This document shows positions 14,601 to 22,500 of a stretch of 44,565 nt of DNA, in pieces (position 1 is the first letter of the stretch; each line of letters begins with the position of its first letter). This DNA comes from Dimargaris cristalligena (Eukaryota > Kickxellomycota > Dimargaritomycetes > Dimargaritales > Dimargaritaceae). The stretch lies in the NCBI GenBank assembly GCA_027576995.1, contig JANBQC010000191.1:1-44565 (forward strand), written 5' to 3'. A program made the position numbers and the translations under genes. Below the pieces are notes generated by a model, which was not told where the DNA came from, did not search any database, and worked only from the letters and a program-made list of their open reading frames with translations.

Positions 14601-16476
14601 CAAGGAATTGATTCGGAACCAAATTATACCGACTTCATCCTTTGCCCCCCTGAACGACGTGCGGGGTTTCCGAGGCAATCAGAAAGAGTACATGGCCCTG
14701 CGGGATAAGCTTCGCCTGACGATGGAGGTCATTACCAATGCCCAGAAGCAGAAACTCTCCCGCCAACAGCAGCAGGAGGCGCAGGGCCAACGCGTGGTCT
14801 CGCGCCGCACCAGTCTACGCATCGACCATATTCTGCTATCCATGCGGGTCGATAGCGACCATCCACTGTGTGACTGTAATATCGAAAAGTTGACACTCAT
14901 GGCTACCTCACATAGTGATCAATCCATCGCCTACTCGCTGGATATTAACCAAGCCATCATTACTAACCAACTACCGGACCCCTTCTTTTATGAGGTGCTC
15001 TCCCCATTCACCGAAGAGCTAGCCGGCCCCGTTGACTTCAGCCGGCAGAAAATGATTTGCCTGCGCTGGAGTTCGCTTGCCCCGGTCGGAGGAATTTCGG
15101 TGGTGGAGCACTTTGAACTGGATCTATTCCCCTTGCGTTTGCAAGTCACCCACGAGTTTGGCAAGAAGGTGATGCGCTATTTCTTCCCCGAAAAGGAGAA
15201 GGGTGGTTCATCGGGACAGTCCGGAGGTAAGGGCGGTGGCGGGCCCTCCACGAGCGGGGGCGGAGGGGGTGGAAAAGACGGGAGCGGCAGTATTAGTAGC
15301 CCTTCCACCGATGCCCGCACGGCCGCCGAACGGGAAACCGCCAGTAGTTACCGGAGCCACACGCAAAACCGTTCAACCGCGGGGTCGATTACTTCGCGAC
15401 CGCGCAGTGTTCATACAACGGCCAGTGGTAATAGCACCGGTCGCCGAAGCCAGTCTGGCAAACCCCTTTCTATCCATAGTTCGAACACCGTGCCGGATGA
15501 TAAATCCGTCCTTGAAATGAAATCGCGCGCTTCCAAGAACAAGACATTTGTCTACCTTAAGTTACCTGGGGCGCGTCACTGTTTGAGCTACCAGGGACCC
15601 AAGGGCAAGAATTTGGAAGATTTGCATGGGTTCGTCTTTACGCTGCCAACGTTTGAGTACCATAACGAGACTTGGTCCTGGCTGGAACTGGTAACGCAAA
15701 TCAGGAAGGATGTGATTCGTGTCGCGCTAGCCCACACCGGATCGCTGGTGCGTGAAAAGATTCGACAAATCCGGGCACCGCGCCATCACTTGACTAGTTA
15801 CGCCGAGTCGGTATTCGACCGGCCTGGCACCCCCACACCCCAGGCCGGCGATGTTTCCCGGCGACCCGACCAACGGAGTGTTAGTCGCACTGGCACCACA
15901 GCCACATCCACCGCCAACACCTTTTTCGACCGGTTTACGGTCGGGAAGTCTCCGCAAGGCAAGTCGACGACCGTGGGCTTGGACGAGGAACGGCGACGCG
16001 CGCGTTCCCTACACTCAGGCCAACACCCCCATACCGATGGTGAAATAACCGGACCCGAAGAGGAAGCCCTTGGCGATGGTGACAGCGGCTCGGTCGGGAA
16101 GCCCAAGAACCGCTTAGTGAATCCTCTAACGGCCATGTCCAATTTTGCCCGCAAACTGAGTAAGAACCACCCTTCCCAGCCGCCGGTTTACACGGACTTT
16201 AACGGGCGCGAATTCGATACCTACTCGGTTAGTGACCAGGGCCAGGATGACACTGTGATGGTTGATCACCCAGGGTATGCCGCCGAATCCAGCTCAGTCA
16301 CTGCGTCGGTGTCGGCAGGCCGGCCATCATTATCCAGCCGGAGTTCCGGCAAGGGGCGGTTTGGTGGACTACTGGACCCATCTACTCGAGAATTGACCAG
16401 TGCCCAGCGCAAGAAGAAAGAGGAGGAAAAAGCCCGACTGTTGTTTGGTAGCCACTACCCCACTGGTAAAAAATGA
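2668..16476 (+). CDS. FMP27: Giant bridge-like lipid transfer protein (BLTP2/Fmp27/Hobbit/SABRE family)
   Basis: A single uninterrupted frame of 4602 residues. The frame is open upstream, but the first ATG is at 2668 in good context (GCCATGG) and is followed at once by one hydrophobic segment (about residues 2-30, YYLLGF..ALAILLTAVYLFI). That is the usual N-terminal ER anchor of this family. A GFWDK-type block (SLAWWDKLRMLLHG) lies near residue 2490 and is followed by SRDPYNTIGENIGF..MWRGG near 2580. A coiled coil spans about 3336-3408. A WPPW-type block (RYLWPMWVPMEVLLDERD) is near 3850, and a C-terminal block (HFELDLFPLRLQ..FGKKVMRYFFPEK) near 4150. Family members form a long hydrophobic groove that moves lipids between ER and plasma membrane. 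Yeast and animal members are about 2200-2650 residues. The extra length here is mostly Ser/Pro/Gly-rich inserts between conserved blocks. No intron signals are needed anywhere. Confidence 0.95.
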   Translation: MAYYLLGFGTALAILLTAVYLFISHIIHSALSKYNIRLEKIRFLSLCNLSLNLPETGKRDPSTPIVHLTVGRIGLRFHRWRRPFGLTYVKPIEFYLKDITVKVFRPPTPRKPKTTAAGPADLAQSESNPRRKAPTPKNRSQRKGGNDDHDSTTASNPASPLHESILSGVFNISKNNFLVKFARNIVENVCLTITEAEVIIDDQVQIALGMAMLFSSVFDLSNPEEQQRQQQMRPTEPLTTHNSFGDADSANTLRYVTNLSLSDLDSALVPSKARKRRSIVSQFRGNGTITISADIAFDPRIRMQNLRWDTQLETLDLFLRPAIHALYKLRRPPGAGRSSVPPSQRPPLPDLSDLAHWPVTILRQLDHPHVQWFPRQLDIYATLRQLNIYFTFPSESKVYSSSSEAPTKERTNHSGALRFSLKSLNTVIQIPDIGARDIRSTVDLKFKLAAMTLLKPSSSGSEPRHQSRDRRLLGIQSFHLHLDGELVASPGHPLMSDPAAFSSAMANSFHDPGYNGYMRGDPAGPSSLGAGPTGAHPTFTYTSHLKTKLNITNPFVDLRLDDIGLWESFVRHVRQTRFSAAKAFMVPVLPPHVSSALQHRHSAQRPESPVFTHNGSPGLGPSGSPYRAPLSFGEVRPGSNDHQPFFSLTHPSVISPPGSFVIPTISLDIAVYNPAVKLWVPYGSEEHDSQPPGDGVESHLRSPVSPTARMADFRQHHSSTFVTGDRYWPTSVGREGYEGQHPSYRTRSPDALPLSGKPPRPANLRSTDYDHLLLALDTPEFHLTVRLHRKSTAKLKSPTHPGVSHMSATTPQDIILSTFGRLRLEPLSLRLGPQPPTPSAPAVTGATSLIPTQPVVVMDNLVIEARAVVNANALFPAFTNGLVGISVLSPILSPTSPSVAGAAVSSTEGARRLVCSNIDSVVRIGTIKVHLPQQQQRWITCVLPKLRAAKARIEFLARSKMAPLGSIHVASVARGPDSSSLASNPSPTRGPRWVVLKVSTSFTLPEVRLEVSVSNQTLPLPYRGKHEQVAVHDVVLQAREVHSRISFNPSRPISYPANEMSPPFLAASAPAAYGGGNSFAPDHPSQFHMGTVTNPDNSFLEDISDLGSSFLPSRDISPIQTGRYAPSSGSNGTFSRSGWDALTEPEDTLAASSGEWFLDGHIGWIRGYLVAVPLGSASPPPSPRKLAQMDYLPTSPVVETHRALERVLLIDNIRFSTRVRPLHPDEDDIPGSAAPAEGWSSSNPDFGTGHAPWEDTTEPASLPTMMTTINIDFDAIHVEYSMSRAYAIALIWARLRQVEHFIRTEWLDIKAMSDWTDIAAHSDAGYSSYMAHLGSTGPSTVSQGLSLRPMGAHAGDSGLYGKKRTDSPHFVGWSPSAPSSYGHSTGVHWRPENPHLRTPSQAPNFTDEHESRGVEPPSSARPMQVVPKPASRRSIAVAGAIVSLAIWLPLGCNEFNEEEIAEHLFQDVARKGLHRIRVLATQLSALTNKHTPAVMTGGQDDYSADEEDHPPGIPSSYEQQLLSAYDGTSTRPRSEPLPTRSSTGEWVVTCHSIQILGRESPGLNGSTSIDPSLTEYNAPEVPAPVSANAFPGPATWPPGYFEQELEVAVEKAWDGIRYVNLRQLIAEEALVAIDTFSIQPIVPQLLISPPSTQPAGSRPAVHPVLGRSNTYDTRGGADVRWNLSGMSPDSFKSPAAFTEALRQSMANRSGPASSPGYSAENSPMNGPDEPDDSDMPDPSESSGQPDMMDHPHPEPLVVAKLGLAVDAKQLHFCLPHDYDISFVIDNVNNLVKSSRNLLHFTQHELVSALSRSRFDAVTANPAFSNTCSALVFITNQLQAPWMGNNSMSLPPSPMAPGGLNAFASNRYRHESADGQLGVHSSSNPAFAGVRRRVQSLHTLSMTTPEITEKSWHLSWPKPVVQPVRLPYLTLNVQMTSFVVDDDPFETALGRIYRYGLSEQQARLVREAAFEKTAEKLKAATDKDVELPRARADGGRFSSGHDTGNVDIDAAWDRLERYNASNWIRIIRSGMVYPRDPPLPVSAVRPTHPNAASSPSSITQNRLANLAPPGGSTGNQSAGSSAPSSRGRNHNIAGPKDPLANPLLRPRIQPYHPASWTHPVVPLTKLDIRNLGVTIAPPPHIRNMQDAAIFIRHTDGCTPLTYLYDILVPIRLHLRMGDTRMNLRNYPLPLFHIPDINELVSVISTGGQGTHSPGGGVAGASRRQLVSILNNNKRSNVATHGRMQKERYLKERFGGISIDHSRGHGDSDGGMPSPTFSGAAHPIHSSRLGYGRTRHQQARVRRRSSRVGIGRHLGFDPQGPKDDDPSQPGDRGCAWEVKGDLVVAEALSGEESVRVIWVPVILEGLSLVPGRPLAYGPTLLDNCPHPRRSEPNVGYIRVHRTVPPPKFFAKLNIRIHTAPKLNTLEGMDQHSPRLSGSTRSSFSGSSDGMRNSLSRPPVQLIWDQSIQPCITTFSQRLENLTSASVDPSPSLAWWDKLRMLLHGSVRLKFIENLDPVIYSSSQPDPTTPEIPSGRSPKSVTGRSSRSARTFTAKATLPSPPLARKGIPNPYAGPGEFWFLMRGSRDPYNTIGENIGFLTMWRGGIQIHIGQSKQPNHQPGLSAAVAGGLTDDRQHTACPNLSTAVYDADPYNSTSDRVGGTSEMLPRAAEQSQPEPRRSRSFSTLINNHDMIVHDIIQIISNEFIFSVPILNNSSELKDTISSSDSSSHRSPSISESSSGPNPRVRFSFLPSYKLTKKQQQARGSGESDGGIPGSAIINGLVGYAETIHKSPILRFEKQLLHLTEGVKFTLGLGFGVNLDVLSNLDTYAQWLFSPTPWLSSQLRTQGGILLHDPAHGLEDIPTAAEIGAQLAANSGVPRLLGPRAPTRPSRTARRTHSVRHYEIIMRVPKFAKPPFGQREYDSYLGFRSDHVHMSMGLRCPFTEEGGEAASTNAATGLPSAYQSAVPVSGTKIPPATAERVKSTPPSTVAPFPTKNFIGLSTNTINRIMAFTPLFASKMLLPIRRGALFPDVSTKDMKFGKFLKSVKCRLDVKGLDLSFCQNLEGPDPNLSAFLDAIDSKSVGLLEDSLLVSGQTMEIKAKVAAMDLNLLAIQQSRTLTVDSVKGIIYPEEGQSDGQGYYDSEASDRRSFSDGLGTSLGSKKGSLHRSNSTGSIGRPGSRQSNHTDGTDDSSAQQHQITARQWVIDDCNFEVDKIDIRMAMSDYHLFSHSLLANTTIPTEPHGAMRILAKERETLKSSDLQFISLDHAQDLSETSLEEAIFSNLKVEPLVYSPRMVYFKQTHRKRDDDPNYNSIPLYQNMDLRNNTFQNNAANLRDSRTIQISLLQTRLRKVKEEIDIQIELQQEMEDLMLNADQAQELMAQQTLERARFNIAELQTKRKVIERTIHKLQNSQGSAQLARGSSDLETFNRLGTTAPGFMSPQLGQGGGGGGGDQGLESNETSEDSFAATFKHRFLVHSAYGIWNTQVRDILLKFLYVEETARAFQYFMSMAATKVVRDLCADDEPKADQGDTRSGEEFSDFDSVGSPNGTARSLRDSDGFAIDWEAPHSPPSSIRHGPSNLRDTASVAPSSHTRATSTASQTAGNSGRHRRNESTISQSRFLQLVKPRRPRRQDVLLNRATTEDYIQYLLQSGKDAEPEVRSHDLDDLQGDRNSRARRARRRLSKFTHHLLRGPDIEDPTHPSGQSGPHPHAHSEHPYPSEYDAYGMGGDPGNWQQPEGDFGLLDDLKEYFIVNSIYVEFLNPQVNAALNYESDDAVILAAERIQLKTLSLFDEETAEKDVTNPQDDNEHLVKSRLLFGFENFQVFAVQKKNFRNKPLFFADCNYGAKNRYLWPMWVPMEVLLDERDVILSILEPLVEKTSGLLIYDKANTVRIQANYSDLSLDDRANFIGLHFPSLSIKADSRQYATIFSIINDLLVYSVPIKKKHSDQIHTLTLAADMTDFTGALANVQFMQASIRKRKELIRNQIIPTSSFAPLNDVRGFRGNQKEYMALRDKLRLTMEVITNAQKQKLSRQQQQEAQGQRVVSRRTSLRIDHILLSMRVDSDHPLCDCNIEKLTLMATSHSDQSIAYSLDINQAIITNQLPDPFFYEVLSPFTEELAGPVDFSRQKMICLRWSSLAPVGGISVVEHFELDLFPLRLQVTHEFGKKVMRYFFPEKEKGGSSGQSGGKGGGGPSTSGGGGGGKDGSGSISSPSTDARTAAERETASSYRSHTQNRSTAGSITSRPRSVHTTASGNSTGRRSQSGKPLSIHSSNTVPDDKSVLEMKSRASKNKTFVYLKLPGARHCLSYQGPKGKNLEDLHGFVFTLPTFEYHNETWSWLELVTQIRKDVIRVALAHTGSLVREKIRQIRAPRHHLTSYAESVFDRPGTPTPQAGDVSRRPDQRSVSRTGTTATSTANTFFDRFTVGKSPQGKSTTVGLDEERRRARSLHSGQHPHTDGEITGPEEEALGDGDSGSVGKPKNRLVNPLTAMSNFARKLSKNHPSQPPVYTDFNGREFDTYSVSDQGQDDTVMVDHPGYAAESSSVTASVSAGRPSLSSRSSGKGRFGGLLDPSTRELTSAQRKKKEEEKARLLFGSHYPTGKK

Positions 16477-19400
16477 TTAACCGGCGCATCAACTAGGGGA
16501 AAGGAGGGTACCCTTGCCATTAAATCACATTTAATCTGGGTTTTATCTTTAAATTAAAGTTTTATAATACAGGCGTTTCATTGTTTTCATTTACTATTGT
16601 TACTATTTAAATATCAATGCTATAATTTACATTGCAGTTTTTCTAAATATGTACCCATCTTTATATTTTATGGCCTATACTTCTAACATTTACCCTTTTT
16701 GGGGGATTGCCTATGCCCCGCTTCCAAGTATTATGTATTCAATAAATTAAGCCCAGGTGGGCTACTCGTAAGGTATATTGATGCTATTCCCGTACTAATT
16801 TTGGGATTGAGAATGCAGAGTGACCTATTTTGGGAACCATCTCACTGGGGTAGAATTGAATGACGCGCATTGTAGGCGGATTCAGGTACAGTCAAATGAG
16901 AGAACGAGACTTTTACCCCTGGCTGGAGAGTCGGGGAGCGGGAATCCACTAGTTACAAATACTACTATGGTAATGATCTGCAGTAGAACCGTGGCGGATC
17001 GCTGCTGAATCCCCTCGTCTCCAGTATGTCCTTCATAGCCCTCTGAAGATGCGCGCCAGTACCTTCCACCATTAGCCGCTCGACTACACTTAATCAGTCC
17101 CAATGAGCCTTTGGGGTGAAAGGAGGGAGGGAGGAGGGGTAGGTAGGTTTGGCCAACCCCGGGGACATCGGCTCAGCTTGGAAATAATTCAACTTGGAAA
17201 CGCGTAGTGAGGGGGTTTCAGAAGAGGGGAAAGTACGATTCTAGAGTGTACCTTCTTCTTACCTTATCAATTAGCCCATGTCAAAGCCCACCGCTGTGAC
17301 ATCTTTGACTATACCCACGCCTTCATTGGACACCCCCTTACTCTACGGATCAGTATTTAAGGTTGATGTACAAGAAGGTATATCCACGGGTAGAGTGTGT
17401 CGTAAAAATTGATATTTATTAACATGGGGTCATCGCCGGTAAATTGGTTGATATCCTCTATTCTACAGAGTCTTAATTCGATTAATCCAATCGCCAGGGC
17501 AGGTAGCGAACTATAGGAAGTGGGGCGGGAAGAAGCCGATACGACCGCACCTTGAGGTGGTCTCACGCCTACAGTCGAATGGGACAGCATTCGAATGCTC
17601 TCAAACTTGGGGTCGGTGGCTTTATGGATGGATGCTGACGGGGAGTACCAATGCCATTGCCAATATGTGAGTATGACTGTCTATGGATGACACCACTTCA
17701 TTTATTCGCTGAACTGGCTCAGTCAACTTACCGATGGACAGCAAGCCTCGTCCCCAATGGTTCTGATCGGTCCATTCCATATATTAATGGCTTAACCTGT
17801 GTACACCCGTTCCAAAGACCGGGGGGGGGTGTAATGAGGACGTTTCCGAGTTGGTAGAATGGACGAAATAAGCATGCAGTGGCGTTTGCTGTGTGTTCTC
17901 ACAGAGGCCCATAATATAGTCATTTGGAAAACGGAGCAACGTAAAAAAATAACATGTGCATACGAGAGAGAGAGCAGGGGATAGAGGCTTTTCGGATGAA
18001 ACTGTTAGGGTGGGAGCACTGGATAGTGGGAGCGACACTGTTCAATTATTACGTTTTGATGCAGTAGAAGCGGAATGCGAGCCAAACTATCGGCAAATGT
18101 TGGATACTAATGGCAGGGGGGGAGGAGGAGGGATTCATGTCGGGCTTATTGAACTGAATCACTCAGACACTCTCCCCCTCTCCTTTTTCTCTGTGCTTAC
18201 GTTTTTCCGCACTCCCCACGGTTCACCGCCTCCTTATCGCTTTACTTTAACGAATGGCCGGTGACTCTATGGGATGCTGAAGGGGGGGGGGTTGGCCCCA
18301 TACCAGCATAGAGCGGGAGTCGCATCTTTAAGCCAGCCATCCCGAACACCCTGATTAGACCATCTAGGCCCAAACATCGGCGAGCTTCCGCATGGGCCAT
18401 TTCCAGTCTAGTGCGCCATAATGACACATCCAACGCATTGGGGTGACAAGGACAACAATCCCATGGGGGCGGCGGAAGGGAATGTAGGCTAATGCGAGCG
18501 GGAGGGGGAAAGAACAACAGAGACTAGAGGACCAGCAGGTGATAGAGGCCGAATTAATTAATGCGAGGTCGAATAGGGCGGTAGGTTCGTGTGCAGCGAC
18601 GCGGCCAGGATGCGACAGGAGACGGCCCAGATGTAGGGAGGCGGTCGGTGCTATCGGGTGACTCTGATACAGCCTGCTGGGTAGGGTCGCCTATGTGATA
18701 CTCTAAAGTGCGGGCCTTTTCCAATCCCTGGTAATGAATGGGATGGTCCTACTTGTTGTCTGGCGGAGTTATACTAGCAAAGTAAATTAGAAGGCCCTGA
18801 GCCTATTCTGCCTGCGCAAGTGGGGCCAAGAACCCCATTCAATCCGGGAATAAACGGGGATTCACCAGTGTTTTTGCGAGGGATCAGTGGGTGTGGGCAA
18901 GTGGTCGGTGCCATGCAAAACACCCGCACTCCTTCACCACGGTTATTCTGCCTGAGTGGCATTGTTATAGACACGCAAACACAGCGGTACCTGGCATGAT
19001 AGGATTAAACTACATTTGTATGGAATACTTTATCAAGTATCCACACACCCAAGGAAGGGCGTGGTAGAGCTTGTTTACCATTGCAGTTTGGTGCAACATG
19101 CCCTCGCTAAGGCCTAAATGGATTGCCCCATCCCAGCATATACCCTACCCACCCACCCAGTTACATTGCCGCATACAGTCTAAATACCATCGCTTCCCCC
19201 ACAAAACCCCGCTACTTTAACCCTTTGTTGCCCTTCTCTTGTTTTTTCCCTCTTCTTTTTCTAGACCTGTTTTATATGCCAAGTTCCTTTCCAACTCGCC
19301 TCTCCTCGTCTGTGTATCGGCGTGTTCGCTGCTTAAATTATATATCCGTAGCCGCCCACTTTATTTTATTCGTCTTTGAAGATTCGCTGCTGTATTCCTG

Positions 19401-19583
19401 CTGGCCTTTCCGACTATTCCTACTTATTTCTCTCGTTTCGCGCTTCGTCGCTGACCCTGGCGGCCCGGTCGGGTTACCCCTTCCCCCGCAACACCTTTAC
19501 ATACCTCCACAGACAGCTGCTCCATTCCCCACCATACTCTACCATCTGCTGCCACCCTCACTGACCCTTACCGCCTGGTCCTC
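16477..19583. other. Gene-poor intergenic region
   Basis: A 3.1-kb gap, the longest in the window. The first 250 bases are AT-rich and suit a 3' UTR, with AATAAA near 16740. G-tracts occur at 17821-17829 (9 G) and 18282-18291 (10 G). A purine-rich stretch with four G3+ runs (about 17113-17139) could form a quadruplex. The last 440 bases before the kinesin ATG are strongly pyrimidine-rich. Short open frames are scattered on both strands, but none shows a domain, signal peptide or consistent codon bias. Confidence 0.6.
17113..17139 (+). other. G-rich quadruplex-like motif
   Basis: Four runs of at least three G (GGGG, GGG, GGG, GGGG) are separated by loops of 8, 1 and 4 bases. This fits a loose G-quadruplex pattern. 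It lies in intergenic DNA about 640 bases past the BLTP2 stop. Formation and function are untested. Confidence 0.3.
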
Positions 19584-22500
19584 ATGTTTAGTCCGAATTC
19601 CAGCTTCTCGGGTTCGTCCATACCCCGGATACCGTCGCCAACTCGCCGCCACCCTGGCTCTCCATACACCCAAAGTCTCGGCAGAGCGAGCGGCGTTTCC
19701 CAGGCTTTATCCCCCGCTTCTGCCTCGTCCATTGCCGGTGCCCTACTTTCCCCTTCTAATACTGCCTCGACCCGTCAAAATACACCCTCGCCCGCCGGCG
19801 AGCTCCCCGTCCAGGTGGCCCTGCGGGTCCGGCCGTTGCAGAACGCCGAGCAGTCCCCCGCCCCCAATGGCTCTGGTTCGAGCGCCTCCCTCCCCAGGGC
19901 GCCCCTCACTACCCGCCAAACTACCGACATTATTGACATCTCCCCCGTCGCCTCGTCCGTTTCTATTAATGTGCCTGGTACCGGTGTAGGCAGTGGCCTC
20001 AAGCACTTCACCTTCGACTATGTGTTTGGCCAGCAGTCCACCCAGTCCGAGATTTACGAGTCCAGCGTGGTGCCGCTGTTGGATAAATTCGTCGACGGTT
20101 ATAATGTCACCATCTTAGCCTACGGCCAGACCTCGTCGGGTAAGACTTACACCATGGGTACTGGTATGGGGGATGCCCACATCTCCCTCCCCAATACGCT
20201 GGGTATTATCCCCCGTGCTATCCACACCCTCTTCCAATTCCTGTCTCTCCAGCCGCCCGAATGGTCCTCCTACCAGGTCACCGTCTCTTACTTGGAGGTC
20301 TACAACGAAGACCTAATCGATCTTCTTGCGGCCTACGAAGGTGTGGCACGGCCACCCATTACCATCCGAGAGGACCCACGCGGCCGGATTTACTGGTCCG
20401 GCGTGCGGGAAGAACCGGTATATTCCGCCGACCAGGTTTTCCAAATTCTTGAGGCCGGCTCCCGCATCCGGCAAACGAACACCACGGACATGAACGAAAA
20501 GTCATCCCGGTCCCACGCCATTTTCTCCGTCAGTCTGCGCCAGGAGCGGTACTCCGGCAGCCCCGCTCGGGGTGTAAGCGGCGACCCTCAGCGCCCCGCT
20601 TCCCCCGCCGGGTTTCTATCCCCCAATTCGCGTGGCCATACTGCCCCCGACCCCACCGGCGAGAAGATAGTTGTTCATTCCAAATTTCATTTTGTGGACT
20701 TGGCCGGTTCGGAGCGCCTCAAGCGCACCCACTCCGTCGGCGAGCGGGTGAGGGAAGGGATCTCCATCAATGCCGGCTTATTAGCCCTGGGTAATGTGAT
20801 CAGTGCCCTCGGCGATTCTTCCAAGAAGGCCACCCACATTCCCTATCGCGACTCGAAACTCACTCGTCTGCTGCAGGACTCGCTGGGAGGAAACAGGTAT
20901 GTCAAACCCATCCCTTTACTATATTCAGTTCAGCCGATGCCATGATTGCTAATAGGACACTATCATATCGCTAGGCCAATCTATTATGCGTATGCACAGT
21001 CTGGGAAGTGGCATTGTTTCCGGCAGTCGAAGACTGTATTTTTTTAAAGAAAAAAAAGGAAAGGAAGAAACTCGAGGACTCACAATACCCTCTTCGCTGA
21101 TTCCACCTCTCCTCTCCTTCCCCTCCCCGCGAGTATAATACCCACTAACCATTTTGTTTGACACCCTATACAATTCTCTCTCGCTCTCTGCCTATCTGGT
21201 CTATCTAAATTTCCCTCTTTACTCCCTTTAGCCAAACCCTTATGATAGCCTGTGTGTCCCCCGCCGAGGTGAATCTCCAGGAAACGCTAAACACCCTCAA
21301 GTACGCCAACCGGGCCCGCAATATTAAGAACCAGGCAATCCTGAACCAAGAGCTCCCCAACGACATTGATTACCTTCGGAACCAAGTGAACCGCCTCAAG
21401 ACCGAGCTACAGGTTGTTCGGAGTGAGCTCAAGCAGTACCAAGCCAACGGCAGTGCTGGCATACCCAAGGTTAACAACCGTGCTTCTATGCCCATTTCTC
21501 TTTCCCTCTCTAAAGCCACCGGTCCCGCCTTAATGGATAGCGATCAGACCGTCAGCCTTCTTCGCCAGCAGAACGAGGCCCTCGAAGGTGAGTTTGAGCA
21601 GCTCAACGATACGTACACCGAACTTCTGCTTAAATTTAACGGCATTTCGGTGGAGTTGGCCAAAGCCAAAGAGGATCTGCACGATAAGACCCAGGTCATC
21701 TTGGGTCTTCAGTCTGATGCCCTGGACTCCAGCGCCCTCGACAGCAAGCTGCTCAGCTCCTACCGCAATCTATCTGCTAGTTCCTCCGAGTTGAGTGGCC
21801 CGCGCAGACAGTCCAAAATACCCATCCCCGGCGGTCATTCCGATGGCGGCTCAGACCGACGCGTGTTGTCTGAGAAAACCAGCGCGCTAGGCCTGCGCCA
21901 CAAAAGCTCCAACCTGATTCGGTCCCAACCCTCACTGTCCCGCTTTAATCGTCCGAGCCACTTCGATTTACCCGAGGATAGCGAACCCCCTTCGCTGTAT
22001 GTTCCAAATGGGCCCTCGATTTACAATGGGGACCTTGAAACTGAAGTGCAACGGCTACGGGCCCAATTGAGGAAGACCACCGGCGAGTTAACCCGCCATC
22101 AGGCTCAGCTAGGCGCCGCCGAGAAAATCCAGCAGACCCACGAACTCATCATCCAGCAACTCCGTGGTCAATCGAAACGAGCCAGCTCCGCCATAACCCG
22201 CATCCCGGATGTTATGGACTCGCTGGAGGATCTTTCCCTTCCTTACGAACCCGGTCTAGCCAGTACGTCACCCCCGCCGGGTCTCTTTGATCCCGAGATG
22301 GCTACCCCCACTCCACCGGAGGCGGCTGTAAGCTCCCGGCACGTTGTTGCCACCTCCGATTCCGTGACGCTACTCATTTCCCAGCTGGGCCAGGTCAAGG
22401 AAGAGTTGGCCCAACTTCGCCAGAAGGATGAAGTGCGCCAGGAGCGTGTGGCTGTTTTGGAGCAACAGTTATCCCCCGACATGACCCAGCCGGAAGACCC

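Noticed and set aside
19123..19989. 288-codon plus-strand frame overlapping the kinesin start
   Set aside because: It is Pro/Leu/Ser-rich, as expected from the CT-rich leader, and runs out of frame into the real motor coding region. No domain.
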